A stretch of 29,385 nt of DNA from Candidatus Zixiibacteriota bacterium (GCA_030615745.1 JAUWYR010000030.1:1-29385), one strand, 5' to 3'; counted from the first letter of the stretch, positions 7,347-15,911 are shown. Numbers and translations are program-made. Notes: generated by a model from the sequence alone, not told the origin.

Positions 7347-10300
7347 TCATTTTTTATTCTTGTTCAGATACTCTTTTGCCTGGTGCATAAAAGCTTCGAG
7401 CCTTGTGAGCTCAAAAGAATCCTCCAATCCCTCATAGGCAATATTAAGCCAGGGAATATTGTCGAAATCCTCCCTTATTTTTGAGGAGAGGGCTGAGACT
7501 ATGTTTCCAGGCATGCAAGTGAACGGCATCGTGTTTATGATTCCTGAATAATTTTTGGAGATATATTCAATTCCCTTTCCAACGGATAAAATCGCTTCAG
7601 TTCCAAAGGAGCGATCAAAATACAAACAGGAAAGCTGCAGGACCTTTTTTATCGGAAAATCATGAAGGTCACAGAAATCAAAATCGAGTATCTTTGTAAA
7701 CTGATGCTCATCTTTTTTCTGGATTTTGTCTTTTATCGCTCCTTTCAGGAAGTCCAAGTATCTTTTCTCGATCAAGCTGTCCTCTTTATATCTATGAGTA
7801 GTATAGAATATCCATTCAGCCATAGGTGCAACCTTTGCTTCCCCACCCAAACTTTCAATTTTTCTTACCAGATCATTGTTGGCGAATCTGTTGGAGCGGA
7901 TATAGATTTCACCAACCACTCCGATCAAAGGTCTTTTTTGCGACTCATCTTTTTTGATATTTTTAAAAGCTTCCTTCGCCTCCAAAAGAGCTTTTTTTAC
8001 ATCTTTGGTTTTAGCTAAAGAGTTTTCAATTCTTTTTAAAAATTTTTGGTATGTTCTATCTGTTTCACCAGGGTTTTTCTCATATGGTCTTGTCTGCCAC
8101 AAAAGCTTTTGCAAAAGGTCAACTACAACCATTCCTCGCCAGGCAGTTCTTCTGAATTTTCCATCCAAATTCAAAACGTTACTGTAGGAATCCTTGGAAT
8201 CAGGTGAATATATCGGGATATTATGATAGCCGAGCTGGTCTAAAATAATCCTTTGAAGATTCTGATACTGACCGAAACGGCACGGACCATTAGCAGTTGG
8301 CATAAAAAAGGATGAGTTTTCTGGGTCGAACTCATCTGATTTCAAAAGCTTCACAAAGTCGCCGGTAGTTAAAATACAGGGATAACACTCTTTTCCGGAG
8401 GTATATTTTCTTCCCAAAAGTAAAGTCTTTTCATCTGATTCAGGTAAAACCAAAGCTTTCAACCCGAAAGCACGCAGAGCAGCTTTTAATGCATAAGCAT
8501 GGTCGGTCATATTGGGGATATAGATTGTTTTTTGATTTTTTTGTGGCAAAACAACTTTGGGTAAAGCTTTTCTTTTTGATTCTTTATAGTTTTTGAGGCT
8601 ATCCAAAAAGGCTTCGCAACGAGTTATTATACCTGCATCAGCTGAGTGTTCATCTAACTCCAGTTGTAAAAAAGGCTTTGGCTTGATATTTTTTTTGAAA
8701 AAATGCAGGATAAAGGAATCCGGACCGCATCCGAAATTGGTTACATATACCGGATAAAGATTTTTGTGTTCTCTAATCACATTAGTTGCAGATAAAATAC
8801 TTCTCCCGTATTTCCAGTACATATTTATTCTTTTCAGGTCTTCATCCAAAGGTTTTTGTGGTAGAAAATCTAGGGGGATTGCTAAAGCACCTAAATCCAA
8901 AAGTTTTTTGGGAAGATCTAAACTTAACTGAGAGTCACAGGTGTTGTAAGGTCTTCCAACAATGACTAATCCTTTTTCATCCTCTTTTAGCTCGGACAGG
9001 ACTTTTTCACCTGTCTTTTGCAAACTTCTGTAGAATTCATTTTGACATTTTTCCGCAAGATCAAAAGCTTTTCTGATCTTTTCCTTTTTAACCTTCAAGA
9101 TTTTTTTGAGAGGAAAAAGCTCTTTTAAAAGAGCTTTTTTTCCGCGTTGAAAATGAAGAGGTAAAGTGATTAATTTTGGACTTTTTTGATTATTGTCAAT
9201 CTCTTGATCCATACGGAGATGTTTTGCAAAGTTAAAGTTAGCTTTTATCATATAGGGGAGTGCCTGGACATAGGGGCAAGCGTAATTTTCTTGAGAAAAA
9301 TTATAATCTTTTTTCATATTTATAAGGCTGGGTAGAAATATAAAGTCAACATCTTTGGAGAGAAGATTCATTATGTGACCGAAAGCTACTTTTATAGGGA
9401 AACAAACATCAGCTGAGACCTTTTCACATCCAGAGCGGACAGTGTATTTATTAGTTTTATCCGAGATTATTACCTCGAATCCCAGATTCTCAAAAAAAGT
9501 CCTCCAGAAAGGGATGAATTCCAAGAAAAATAAAGTTTTTGGAATACCTATTTTACCCCTTTTCGTTTTATTTTTGTCCAAGACAAATTTTTTGTGAATG
9601 GAGTTTAAAATATTCTCCCTCTCCAAAAAGAGGTTTTTTTGTTCTTTTCCCTCTTTTTTCTTTTTCACCAGATCATATTTCTCGCATCTTGATCCATAGA
9701 ATAGGGCTAACTCACCTTCTATTTCCACTTTCTTTATCTCACAATGATTGGGGCAATCCTGACACTCGAAAGTTGAAAGGGTATATTCGGTTTTGGAGAG
9801 GTCGAATCCTCTGAACTTTGTCTTTTCCCCCTCGTAGTTTTCCATAGCTAAAATTGCAGAGCCTATGGCACCGGTTACATCTTGATGTGGAGGAACTGTG
9901 ATTTTTTTACCTAATATCTTCTCAAATGCGGATACGACCCCTTTGTTCCAGGCAACCCCTCCTTGAAAAAAGATGTTATCTTTTATCTTTTTGTCTCCCA
10001 CAACCTTATTTAGATAGTTGTAAGCAATTGAATAACAAAGTCCTGCTATTAAATCTTTTTTAGATGCACCCTCTTGCTGGTGGGAGACGAGGTCAGACTC
10101 CATAAAAACTGTGCATCTCTCTCCACAATTAACAGGAGAGTTAGCCTCCAAAGCCAAGTCTCCGAACTTTTCAATTTCTATATTCAGTCTTTCTGCCTGC
10201 TCCTGCAAAAAGGAGCCAGTGCCAGCAGCGCAGACCTTGTTCATCTCAAAATCGACCACTCTGCCTTTCACAAGACTTATGAATTTTGAGTCCTGCCCGC

Positions 10301-11591
10301 CTATCTCAAAAATTGTGTCCACCTTTGGGTCTATCTCAACAGCAGCTTTTGCCTGACAGGTTATCTCATTATAGACCACATCCGCACCTACAAAATCACC
10401 GACAAGATACCTTCCTGATCCAGTAGTGCCTACACCCAAGATATTAACTTTATCTTCCACCTTTCCTCTGACTTCCTCCAGACCTTTTTTGGTAGCATCC
10501 AGAGGTCGACCCTCGGTCATCAAATAGCTTTTGGCAAGTAAATTTTTATTCTTGTCTATAACCACCACATTGGTGGAAAGTGAACCAACATCTATTCCTA
10601 AAAAAGCATTAATTTTTTCTTGTCCCTTTAGATGAAAATCTAAAGGGAGGTTATAGTATTTGGTCTCAGGATAATTATAGAAAAGTTTCTCTTTACTTTT
10701 TCTCTGAACATTTTTTGTATTGAGATAGAGCTCTAACTTTTCCAGTCCCACAAAAGGCTTTTCATTTTTTACATCCTCCTTAATTTTTAAGGCTGCGCCG
10801 ATTGCTCCAGCAACTTTGTGATATTCAGAGATGAAAAGTTCTGAACTTTTAAGCTCGAACACATCTTTAAAAGCTTTCAGCATCCCCAGATTGGAAGCAA
10901 CACCTCCCTGAAAGCAAACCGGTTTTTCTATTTTTTCTCCTCTGGCGATATTTGATTTGAAATTTCTTGCCATGGCATAGCATAAGCCTGCAACAATATC
11001 GTAGTCTGGTGTTCCTATCTGCTGGAGATGAATCATATCAGATTTAGCGAAGACCGAACATCTCCCTGCAATTCGTGGAGGATTTTTTGACTTTAACGCA
11101 AATTTCCCGAATTCGTCTTCTATTTTTATTTTCAATCTTTTTGCCTGTTGGTCTAAAAAGGAGCCGGTTCCTGCAGCACAGATCGTGTTCATTGAGAAAT
11201 CTTTTAACACAGGACTTTTGGATTTTTGGTCGTATTCCAAAAGGATAAGCTTGGAATCCTGCCCACCCATCTCGATTATCGTTTTGGCATCAGGGCAAAG
11301 CATTTTTGCTGCTTTGATTTGTGCAATGATCTCGTTGACAAAGAAAGCACCCAGAAGCTCTTTTGCCTTTTTCCCCCCGCTCCCGGTTATTGCTGCATGT
11401 TTGATTTTTTGGTAAGATATGCTCTGGAAAAGCTTTTCAAGCTCCTGTTTTAAAACTAAAAGCGGTTGCCCCTCGGATCTTTTGTAAGAATGATAAACTA
11501 TTCGGTCATCTTTGTCTAAAAGGACAACCTTTACGCTGACCGATCCGATGTCTATACCTAAAAAATATTCCTCATACATCTTAGTTTGCAT
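7347..11591 (-). CDS. Fused double 2-hydroxyacyl-CoA dehydratase activase / DUF2229 / HgdB-like iron-sulfur protein
   Basis: 1414 residues. Two tandem BcrAD/BadF/BadG-type ASKHA ATPase domains are visible. Domain 1 (about 9-272) has GIDIGS, GGQDSK and cluster cysteines C138 (ICAAGTGS) and C178 (GRCSVF). Domain 2 (about 329-585) has GIDVGS, GGQDSK, C454 (VCAAGTGS), C489 and C493 (CGERC). A CxxCxxxC motif follows at 610/613/617, then a DUF2229-like region (about 678-1000; IGIPKTLFF, C722, C730, C772, C885, C955) and an HgdB/D-component-like region (about 1020-1300; C1069, C1072, C1104). The family couples ATP hydrolysis to low-potential electron transfer through a [4Fe-4S] cluster bridging an activase dimer. 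Here donor and acceptor modules are in one chain, and no separate dehydratase subunits lie nearby. Physiological substrate unknown. The start could also be the ATG at 11579. A strong promoter lies upstream (11632-11660). Confidence 0.92.
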   Translation of the reverse strand: MQTKMYEEYFLGIDIGSVSVKVVLLDKDDRIVYHSYKRSEGQPLLVLKQELEKLFQSISYQKIKHAAITGSGGKKAKELLGAFFVNEIIAQIKAAKMLCPDAKTIIEMGGQDSKLILLEYDQKSKSPVLKDFSMNTICAAGTGSFLDQQAKRLKIKIEDEFGKFALKSKNPPRIAGRCSVFAKSDMIHLQQIGTPDYDIVAGLCYAMARNFKSNIARGEKIEKPVCFQGGVASNLGMLKAFKDVFELKSSELFISEYHKVAGAIGAALKIKEDVKNEKPFVGLEKLELYLNTKNVQRKSKEKLFYNYPETKYYNLPLDFHLKGQEKINAFLGIDVGSLSTNVVVIDKNKNLLAKSYLMTEGRPLDATKKGLEEVRGKVEDKVNILGVGTTGSGRYLVGDFVGADVVYNEITCQAKAAVEIDPKVDTIFEIGGQDSKFISLVKGRVVDFEMNKVCAAGTGSFLQEQAERLNIEIEKFGDLALEANSPVNCGERCTVFMESDLVSHQQEGASKKDLIAGLCYSIAYNYLNKVVGDKKIKDNIFFQGGVAWNKGVVSAFEKILGKKITVPPHQDVTGAIGSAILAMENYEGEKTKFRGFDLSKTEYTLSTFECQDCPNHCEIKKVEIEGELALFYGSRCEKYDLVKKKKEGKEQKNLFLERENILNSIHKKFVLDKNKTKRGKIGIPKTLFFLEFIPFWRTFFENLGFEVIISDKTNKYTVRSGCEKVSADVCFPIKVAFGHIMNLLSKDVDFIFLPSLINMKKDYNFSQENYACPYVQALPYMIKANFNFAKHLRMDQEIDNNQKSPKLITLPLHFQRGKKALLKELFPLKKILKVKKEKIRKAFDLAEKCQNEFYRSLQKTGEKVLSELKEDEKGLVIVGRPYNTCDSQLSLDLPKKLLDLGALAIPLDFLPQKPLDEDLKRINMYWKYGRSILSATNVIREHKNLYPVYVTNFGCGPDSFILHFFKKNIKPKPFLQLELDEHSADAGIITRCEAFLDSLKNYKESKRKALPKVVLPQKNQKTIYIPNMTDHAYALKAALRAFGLKALVLPESDEKTLLLGRKYTSGKECYPCILTTGDFVKLLKSDEFDPENSSFFMPTANGPCRFGQYQNLQRIILDQLGYHNIPIYSPDSKDSYSNVLNLDGKFRRTAWRGMVVVDLLQKLLWQTRPYEKNPGETDRTYQKFLKRIENSLAKTKDVKKALLEAKEAFKNIKKDESQKRPLIGVVGEIYIRSNRFANNDLVRKIESLGGEAKVAPMAEWIFYTTHRYKEDSLIEKRYLDFLKGAIKDKIQKKDEHQFTKILDFDFCDLHDFPIKKVLQLSCLYFDRSFGTEAILSVGKGIEYISKNYSGIINTMPFTCMPGNIVSALSSKIREDFDNIPWLNIAYEGLEDSFELTRLEAFMHQAKEYLNKNKK

Positions 11592-11623
11592 TTTATCTTA
11601 AAAAATTTTTATTCTCAAAAATA

Positions 11624-11643
11624 AGTCTTTAATTATAAAGACT
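11624..11643. promoter_or_regulatory. Inverted repeat over the activase -10 box (possible operator)
   Basis: AGTCTTT (11624-11630) and AAAGACT (11637-11643) are perfect 7-bp inverted arms around a 6-bp centre. The repeat contains the whole -10 hexamer and the predicted transcription start, a position where a dimeric repressor would block initiation. The regulator is not identified, and an A+T-rich background makes chance symmetry possible. Confidence 0.45.
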
Positions 11644-11660
11644 AAATTTTGATTTGTAAA
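11632..11660 (-). promoter_or_regulatory. Sigma-70-type promoter for the activase gene
   Basis: On the minus strand a TTTACA -35 box (plus coordinates 11655-11660) and a perfect TATAAT -10 box (11632-11637) are separated by 17 bp. Transcription would start near 11625, giving a leader of about 34 nt before the ATG at 11591. This is the closest match to the consensus in the window. Confidence 0.7.
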
Positions 11661-11911
11661 GCATTTTTTTGCCCAAAAGCCCAAAAAGAAAATTGAAATC
11701 TTAAGCTGAGAAATTATAGTTTTTTTCTTTTAAAAGTATTTTCTCCTTTACAAAGGATGGGTGTCAAGTCTTTTGGAGCCCTTTGAATTTAAATCATAAG
11801 GTTTTTTTGACTCTTTTTTTATTCCCTTGGGAACGGACTAAAGATTAACAGTTTTTTCTTATATTTATTAACATTTTGCTGAAGATGTCTTTTTTTTAAA
11901 AAATTTTTCCC

Positions 11912-11940
11912 TTGACTTGAAGCTTTTCAGTTGTTTTATT
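11912..11940 (+). promoter_or_regulatory. Promoter for the phosphatidyltransferase / inositol-phosphate synthase operon
   Basis: TTGACT (11912-11917), a 17-bp spacer and TTTATT (11935-11940). An alternative reading pairs TTGAAG (11917-11922) with TACAAT (11941-11946) at 18 bp. Either places the transcription start within a few bases of the ATG at 11951, and no Shine-Dalgarno fits in between, which suggests a leaderless transcript. Confidence 0.5.
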
Positions 11941-11950
11941 TACAATAATT

Positions 11951-12574
11951 ATGGAACAGGTGAAGCTTCTTCGTAAAAGTTGGGTCGGGATGTTTTTGAC
12001 CGTTATCGATCCTTTAGCAAAGTTGTTGATAAATTTGAAAGTGAGCCCTTATGTTCTTACTGCATCCGGGCTTTTTTTCAGTATCTTGGGCTTTAACTTT
12101 TTCCGACTTGGACACTTATTTTTTGGTGGTCTTATGATTATCTTAGCCGGGATTTGTGATGTTTTAGATGGGAGGCTTGCACGGGAGACCAATAGAGTGT
12201 CAAAATATGGCGCATTGATCGATTCAGTTGTGGATAGATACTCTGAGGTCTTTTTGTTTTTAGGTCTTTTGATCTATTTCTGGGAGAGGAGCTTGACTTT
12301 GACAATACTTTTATTTCTGGCAATTGCGGGCTCTCTGTTAGTAAGCTATATCAGAGCAAGAGCTGAGGGTCTGGGAATTGAGTGTAAGGTGGGGATAATG
12401 CAGCGCCAGGAGAGGATGAGTTATTTAGCAGCTGGTGCGATCTTGGGTGCAATACCTTTTTTGGCAAACTTTTTTTTGATTTTAGCTATATGGATCATAG
12501 CAATACTTTCTAATTTTACCGTAATACAGAGAGTAGTTTATATAAGGAATAAACTTAAGGAGCAAAATTTATAA
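11951..12574 (+). CDS. CDP-alcohol phosphatidyltransferase, probable phosphatidylinositol-phosphate synthase
   Basis: 207 residues, with about six membrane helices. The full family signature DGxxARx8GxxxDxxxD is present: D70 and D73-G74, A77-R78, G87, D91, D95. These aspartates bind the divalent metals that position CDP-diacylglycerol. The inositol-1-phosphate synthase gene starts 14 bp downstream. The inferred reaction is therefore transfer of a phosphatidyl group from CDP-diacylglycerol to inositol-1-phosphate, as in actinobacterial PIP synthases, at the cytoplasmic membrane. Without that neighbour it could be read as a phosphatidylglycerophosphate synthase. No separate sugar-nucleotidyl domain is fused, which argues against the di-myo-inositol-phosphate enzymes of hyperthermophiles. 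No Shine-Dalgarno precedes the ATG. Confidence 0.88.
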   Translation: MEQVKLLRKSWVGMFLTVIDPLAKLLINLKVSPYVLTASGLFFSILGFNFFRLGHLFFGGLMIILAGICDVLDGRLARETNRVSKYGALIDSVVDRYSEVFLFLGLLIYFWERSLTLTILLFLAIAGSLLVSYIRARAEGLGIECKVGIMQRQERMSYLAAGAILGAIPFLANFFLILAIWIIAILSNFTVIQRVVYIRNKLKEQNL

Positions 12575-12588
12575 AAAAGGAGACAGAA

Positions 12589-13698
12589 ATGAGCAAGGTA
12601 AGGGTTGCTATAATTGGCGTAGGAAATTGTGCCTCATCCTTCATCCAGGGGATTCAATATTACAAAAATGCTAAAGAAGGAGATTTCATTCCTGGGCTTA
12701 TGCACGTTAATTTAGGTGGTTATCATATTAAGGACATCGAGTTTTCAGCAGCGATCGATATAGACAAAAATAAGGTGGGGAAGGACTTATCCCAGGCGAT
12801 CTTTACCTATCCCAATAATACTTATAAATTTTGCGAGGTTCCTAATTTAAAGATTCCTGTTCATCGCGGGATGCTCCATGATGGATTGGGTCAGTATCTA
12901 CGCAAAATCATTCAACCCGCACCGGGCTCCACAGACGATATTGTTAGGATACTGAAAGATACCGGGACAGATGTGGTGGTGAACTACCTCCCGGTAGGCT
13001 CTGAGGAGGCGACAAAATGGTATGTGGAGCAGATATTGAGCGCAGGATGTGGTTTTGTTAACTGTATACCGGTCTTTATAGCCAGGGAAAAGTACTGGCA
13101 GAAACGCTTTATAGAAAGAGGTCTGCCAATGATCGGGGATGATATAAAATCGCAAGTTGGAGCGACTATCGTTCATCGGGTTTTAACCAGACTTTTCAGA
13201 GAAAGAGGGGTCAGATTGGAGAGGACAAGTCAGCTTAACGTTGGGGGTAACACAGACTTTTTAAATATGTTGGAAAGGGAAAGGCTTGAATCCAAAAAAA
13301 TCTCGAAAACCTCTGCTGTAACTTCTCAATTAGACTATGATCTTGGGAAGGATAATGTCCATATAGGTCCATCTGACTATGTTGCCTGGCTTACTGACAG
13401 GAAGTGGGCTTATGTCAGAATGGAGGGGAGAACATTTGGCGATGTCCCATTAAATATTGAGCTAAAATTAGAAGTATGGGATTCTCCCAATTCAGCAGGG
13501 GTGGTGATAGATGCAGTTAGATGCTGTAAGTTGGCTTTAAATAATAAACTCACAGGAACCTTAGAGGATACCTCTGCATATTTCATGAAATCCCCTCCTA
13601 AACAGTATACAGATGCTGAAGCTCGAATAAAGACTGAGGAGTTTATTAAAAAATATGGTAAAAAGCTTAAAAAAGCGAAAAATTTAGTCAAGAGTTAA
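12589..13698 (+). CDS. ino1: myo-Inositol-1-phosphate synthase (actinobacterial/archaeal type)
   Basis: 369 residues, the short prokaryotic form. It converts D-glucose-6-phosphate to L-myo-inositol-1-phosphate by an NAD-dependent oxidation, aldol cyclisation and reduction. The Rossmann nucleotide loop is [10 protein letters not shown] (8-17). Highly conserved family blocks follow: [30 protein letters not shown] with the catalytic lysine, [27 protein letters not shown], and [15 protein letters not shown]. As I recall the mycobacterial Ino1 sequence, these blocks match it almost word for word. An AAGGAG Shine-Dalgarno (12577-12582) lies 6 nt before the ATG. With the phosphatidyltransferase 14 bp upstream it forms a two-gene inositol-lipid unit. 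Confidence 0.96.
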   Translation: MSKVRVAIIGVGNCASSFIQGIQYYKNAKEGDFIPGLMHVNLGGYHIKDIEFSAAIDIDKNKVGKDLSQAIFTYPNNTYKFCEVPNLKIPVHRGMLHDGLGQYLRKIIQPAPGSTDDIVRILKDTGTDVVVNYLPVGSEEATKWYVEQILSAGCGFVNCIPVFIAREKYWQKRFIERGLPMIGDDIKSQVGATIVHRVLTRLFRERGVRLERTSQLNVGGNTDFLNMLERERLESKKISKTSAVTSQLDYDLGKDNVHIGPSDYVAWLTDRKWAYVRMEGRTFGDVPLNIELKLEVWDSPNSAGVVIDAVRCCKLALNNKLTGTLEDTSAYFMKSPPKQYTDAEARIKTEEFIKKYGKKLKKAKNLVKS

Positions 13699-13790
13699 AA
13701 AGATTGTTTTTAAACTATCCTTTTATTTAGTTTTTTAAGCAAGAGAAATATCTGAATTTTAGTGCGAGGTCTTTCTTTTACTTAAGTTTA

Positions 13791-13815
13791 AGGGCAACAA
13801 TAAGATGGTTGCCCT
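13791..13815. repeat. Intergenic 8-bp-stem hairpin
   Basis: AGGGCAAC (13791-13798) and GTTGCCCT (13808-13815) form a perfect stem with a 9-nt loop in the 152-bp gap between ino1 and tmk. No T tract follows on either strand, so an intrinsic terminator is not supported. It may act as an mRNA 3' end or processing structure. Confidence 0.5.
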
Positions 13816-13850
13816 ATGGAAATTTCTAAACATAAAAAATCAGTTATTGA

Positions 13851-14474
13851 ATGAATAAAGGGATTTTCATTACTTTCGAGGGAATCGATGCCTCTGGCAA
13901 GACTACCCAGTTTAAGAGATTGGTTAACTATTTGAAGAAAAAAGGATTTGATGTGGTCTCTTTCAGAGAGCCAGGTGGGGAAGAAGTCTCTGAAAAAATA
14001 AGAAAAATACTTTTGGATAATAAATCCTCCTTAACACTTGAAACCGAACTTTTTTTGTATTTAGCCTCAAGAACACAGCTTGTTTTTCATAAGATAATTC
14101 CTGCCCTGAAGGATAAAAAGATCGTGGTGTGCGATAGGTTTTCAGATTCCACCTTAGCCTATCAAGCTTATGGGCGCGGATTGAATTTAAAATTGATACG
14201 AATGTTAAATAATTTCTCCACTAAAAACCTAAGACCTGATTTGACCATACTTATAGATGTTCCGGTAAAAGTTTCTTTAAAAAGAGCAAAAAATAAAAAG
14301 AAAGATAGATTGGAGAGAAGTGGAACTTTATTTTATCAGAGGGTAAGGGGAGGTTATTTAAAAATCGCCAGAAAGGAGAAGAAAAGAATAAAGGTTGTGG
14401 ATGGAAAAGGAGGAATTGAGGTGACCTGGAGAAAAGTGAAATCGATTGTGGATGAGTTTTTGAAAATAGAATGA
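13851..14474 (+). CDS. tmk: Thymidylate kinase
   Basis: 207 residues, the normal bacterial length. It phosphorylates dTMP to dTDP for DNA synthesis in the cytoplasm. The P-loop EGIDASGKTT lies at 10-19, the dTMP-binding REPGG at 39-43, and the DR motif with its following helix, DRFSDSTLAYQAYGRG, at 95-110. A lid segment rich in basic residues (about 145-158, KNKKKDRLERSG) follows. All key family motifs are intact. No Shine-Dalgarno is visible before the ATG; the next in-frame Met is far inside, so the start stands. The adjacent genes have no obvious functional link. Confidence 0.96.
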   Translation: MNKGIFITFEGIDASGKTTQFKRLVNYLKKKGFDVVSFREPGGEEVSEKIRKILLDNKSSLTLETELFLYLASRTQLVFHKIIPALKDKKIVVCDRFSDSTLAYQAYGRGLNLKLIRMLNNFSTKNLRPDLTILIDVPVKVSLKRAKNKKKDRLERSGTLFYQRVRGGYLKIARKEKKRIKVVDGKGGIEVTWRKVKSIVDEFLKIE

Positions 14475-14485
14475 GGGAAGACAAG

Positions 14486-14581
14486 GTTTAAAGGTTCAAT
14501 GGTTCAAGGGTTTAAGGGTTCAATGGTTCAATAGTTTAAAGGCTCAATGGTTCAATAGTTTAAAGGTTCAATGGTTCGAAG
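14486..14581. repeat. 24-bp tandem repeat, four units
   Basis: Four consecutive 24-bp units begin at 14486, 14510, 14534 and 14558. The consensus starts GTTTAAAGGTTCAATGG and ends TTCAATA, with a few substitutions per unit. The array lies between tmk and the TauE-like gene and is not translated in any convincing ORF. The exact period with few changes suggests a recently expanded minisatellite. Confidence 0.85.
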
Positions 14582-14608
14582 GTTCAAGGGTCCTTTAAAC
14601 CTTTGAAC
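14582..14608. repeat. Foldback at the end of the 24-bp repeat array
   Basis: GTTCAAGGG (14582-14590) can pair with CCTTTGAAC (14600-14608) with one mismatch. The following bases to about 14616 are complementary to the repeat unit itself, so the transcript of the array could fold against its own tail. T-rich sequence follows, so weak termination after tmk is conceivable. Confidence 0.45.
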
Positions 14609-14634
14609 TCTTAAACTTTTAACTTTTCTTTAAA

Positions 14635-15423
14635 ATGGATTTATTTTTTTTAATATTATCAGGGATCTTAGCTGGAGGTTTTGCTTCGATATTAGGTATT
14701 GGCGGGGGGATTCTGATCGTTCCGCTGTTGAGTTTAATCTTCGGTCTTGGTATGCACACTGCCATTGGGACTTCCCTTCTATGTGTCATTGCCACCTCAA
14801 TGGGTGCTACTCCATATTATATTCAGGAGGGTTTAACCAACATCCGGCTGGGTATGAATCTCGAGCTTTCCACTACCTTGGGCGCCATCATAGGTGGCAG
14901 TTTAGCAGGCATTTTGAAGTCTGAGACTTTGAGCGCCATTTTTGGAATTCTTCTTTTTTATATTGCCTTTTATATGCTTTTAAAAAAATCTGATCCTTCA
15001 GTGTTTTTTGGTGAAGCTGAACGCTTTTCCAACTATAAGGTGAAAAATATACCTTTGGGGATGGGAATTTGTTTTTTTGCCGGGAACTTCTCCGGGCTTT
15101 TGGGTGTTGGCGGAGGATTTCTTAAGGTGCCGACTATGCATTTCCCAATGGGGATTCCTTTAAAAAACGCCGTTGCTACCGGTAATTTCATGGTCTCGAT
15201 TACCGCCTGCGCAGGAGCTCTGATCTATTACTTCAGAGGGGATATAAACCCAACAGTTGCTGCACCGACTATAATCGGGGTCTTAATAGGTTCTTTTTTC
15301 GGCTCCAGGCTTATATATCAGTTAAAAGCTGAGTTAATTAAAAAAATATTCATAGCACTACTTTTATATTCAGCATTAAGAATGCTTTTTTTGGGATTCG
15401 ATTTTCATTTTTTTATATTTTGA
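14635..15423 (+). CDS. TauE/SafE-family (DUF81) membrane permease
   Basis: 262 residues and about eight membrane helices arranged as two homologous halves. Each half opens with the family's glycine-rich signature: LGIGGGILIVPLL (about 20-32) and LLGVGGGFLKVPTM (about 154-167), each followed by the ATG/GTS-type helix (AIGTSLLCV, AVATGNFMV). Family members move sulfur-containing or small organic anions such as sulfite, sulfoacetate or taurine products across the inner membrane; the substrate cannot be read here. The stop is 1 bp before the ATG of a DUF1634 gene, a pairing known for this family. No Shine-Dalgarno is visible before the ATG at 14635. Confidence 0.9.
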   Translation: MDLFFLILSGILAGGFASILGIGGGILIVPLLSLIFGLGMHTAIGTSLLCVIATSMGATPYYIQEGLTNIRLGMNLELSTTLGAIIGGSLAGILKSETLSAIFGILLFYIAFYMLLKKSDPSVFFGEAERFSNYKVKNIPLGMGICFFAGNFSGLLGVGGGFLKVPTMHFPMGIPLKNAVATGNFMVSITACAGALIYYFRGDINPTVAAPTIIGVLIGSFFGSRLIYQLKAELIKKIFIALLLYSALRMLFLGFDFHFFIF

Positions 15424-15424
15424 T

Positions 15425-15778
15425 ATGGAAAAAGATAAGCGCATATATTTCATCGTTGGGCAAGTTTTAAAAATTTGTTTCTTTACGTCTTTTGGAATAA
15501 TTTCTTTGGGGTTAATTTTATTGATTTTTACTACAGACAGCTTTGATTCTCTACAAGGTCAACAAATTATCTCTTTATCCTGGTTGCTTGAGGATCTGTT
15601 CAATCTAAAACCGGTCGCTTGGATCCACTTAGGGATTCTAAGTTTGCTTTTCACTCCCTTTGCTACAGTTCTGGTATCCTTTTTAGCCTTCTTTTTTTCC
15701 AAAGAGAGGATTTATTCTTTGGTTTCAGCAGGAGTTTTTTTGATTTTGACATTAAGTTTGGTCTTAGCTTTAAAATAA
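15425..15778 (+). CDS. DUF1634-family membrane protein
   Basis: 117 residues with three predicted membrane helices (about 17-37, 62-88, 95-115). The pattern of an N-terminal helix, a short loop, then WIHLGILSLLFTPFATVLVSFLAFFFSKERIYS matches DUF1634 (LGIL.L..TP...V..s...F...kd..Y). DUF1634 proteins are commonly encoded next to TauE/SafE permeases and are thought to be accessory subunits. Here the ATG begins 1 bp after the permease stop, so translational coupling and a shared complex are likely. Its biochemical role is not established. Confidence 0.8.
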   Translation: MEKDKRIYFIVGQVLKICFFTSFGIISLGLILLIFTTDSFDSLQGQQIISLSWLLEDLFNLKPVAWIHLGILSLLFTPFATVLVSFLAFFFSKERIYSLVSAGVFLILTLSLVLALK

Positions 15779-15911
15779 CTTTGGTTTTATAAAAGATTAA
15801 AAAAGATTTTTACTCGTTTTAAGATATAACTATTTGGTTTTGCAATTGAAATAAAGCTTTTTATATCGAATAAAGAAATTTCAAAAATTTTCGATTAAAA
15901 GAATAAAGGAG

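Larger units (their letters stand above)
11592..11950. other. 359-bp divergent intergenic region
   Basis: This A+T-rich region separates the minus-strand activase operon from the plus-strand inositol-lipid operon. It contains an outward promoter for each side (11632-11660 minus, 11912-11940 plus) and an inverted repeat over the minus-strand -10 box. The central part (about 11665-11905) is low-complexity T/A tracts with no ORF, tRNA or hairpin that I can support. Confidence 0.75.

Noticed and set aside
7662-8187. Plus-strand open frames at 7662-8018 and 7954-8187
   Set aside because: They are shadows of the HgdB-like half of the 1414-residue gene, whose conserved cysteine motifs show that the minus strand is the coding one.
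12898-13691. Minus-strand frames antisense to ino1 (12898-13176 and 13410-13691)
   Set aside because: They lie wholly within a highly conserved enzyme gene and have no family resemblance or ribosome site.
14486-14581. Possible CRISPR array in the 24-bp repeats
   Set aside because: The units are directly adjacent with no unique spacers, and no cas gene is present; it is a simple tandem repeat.
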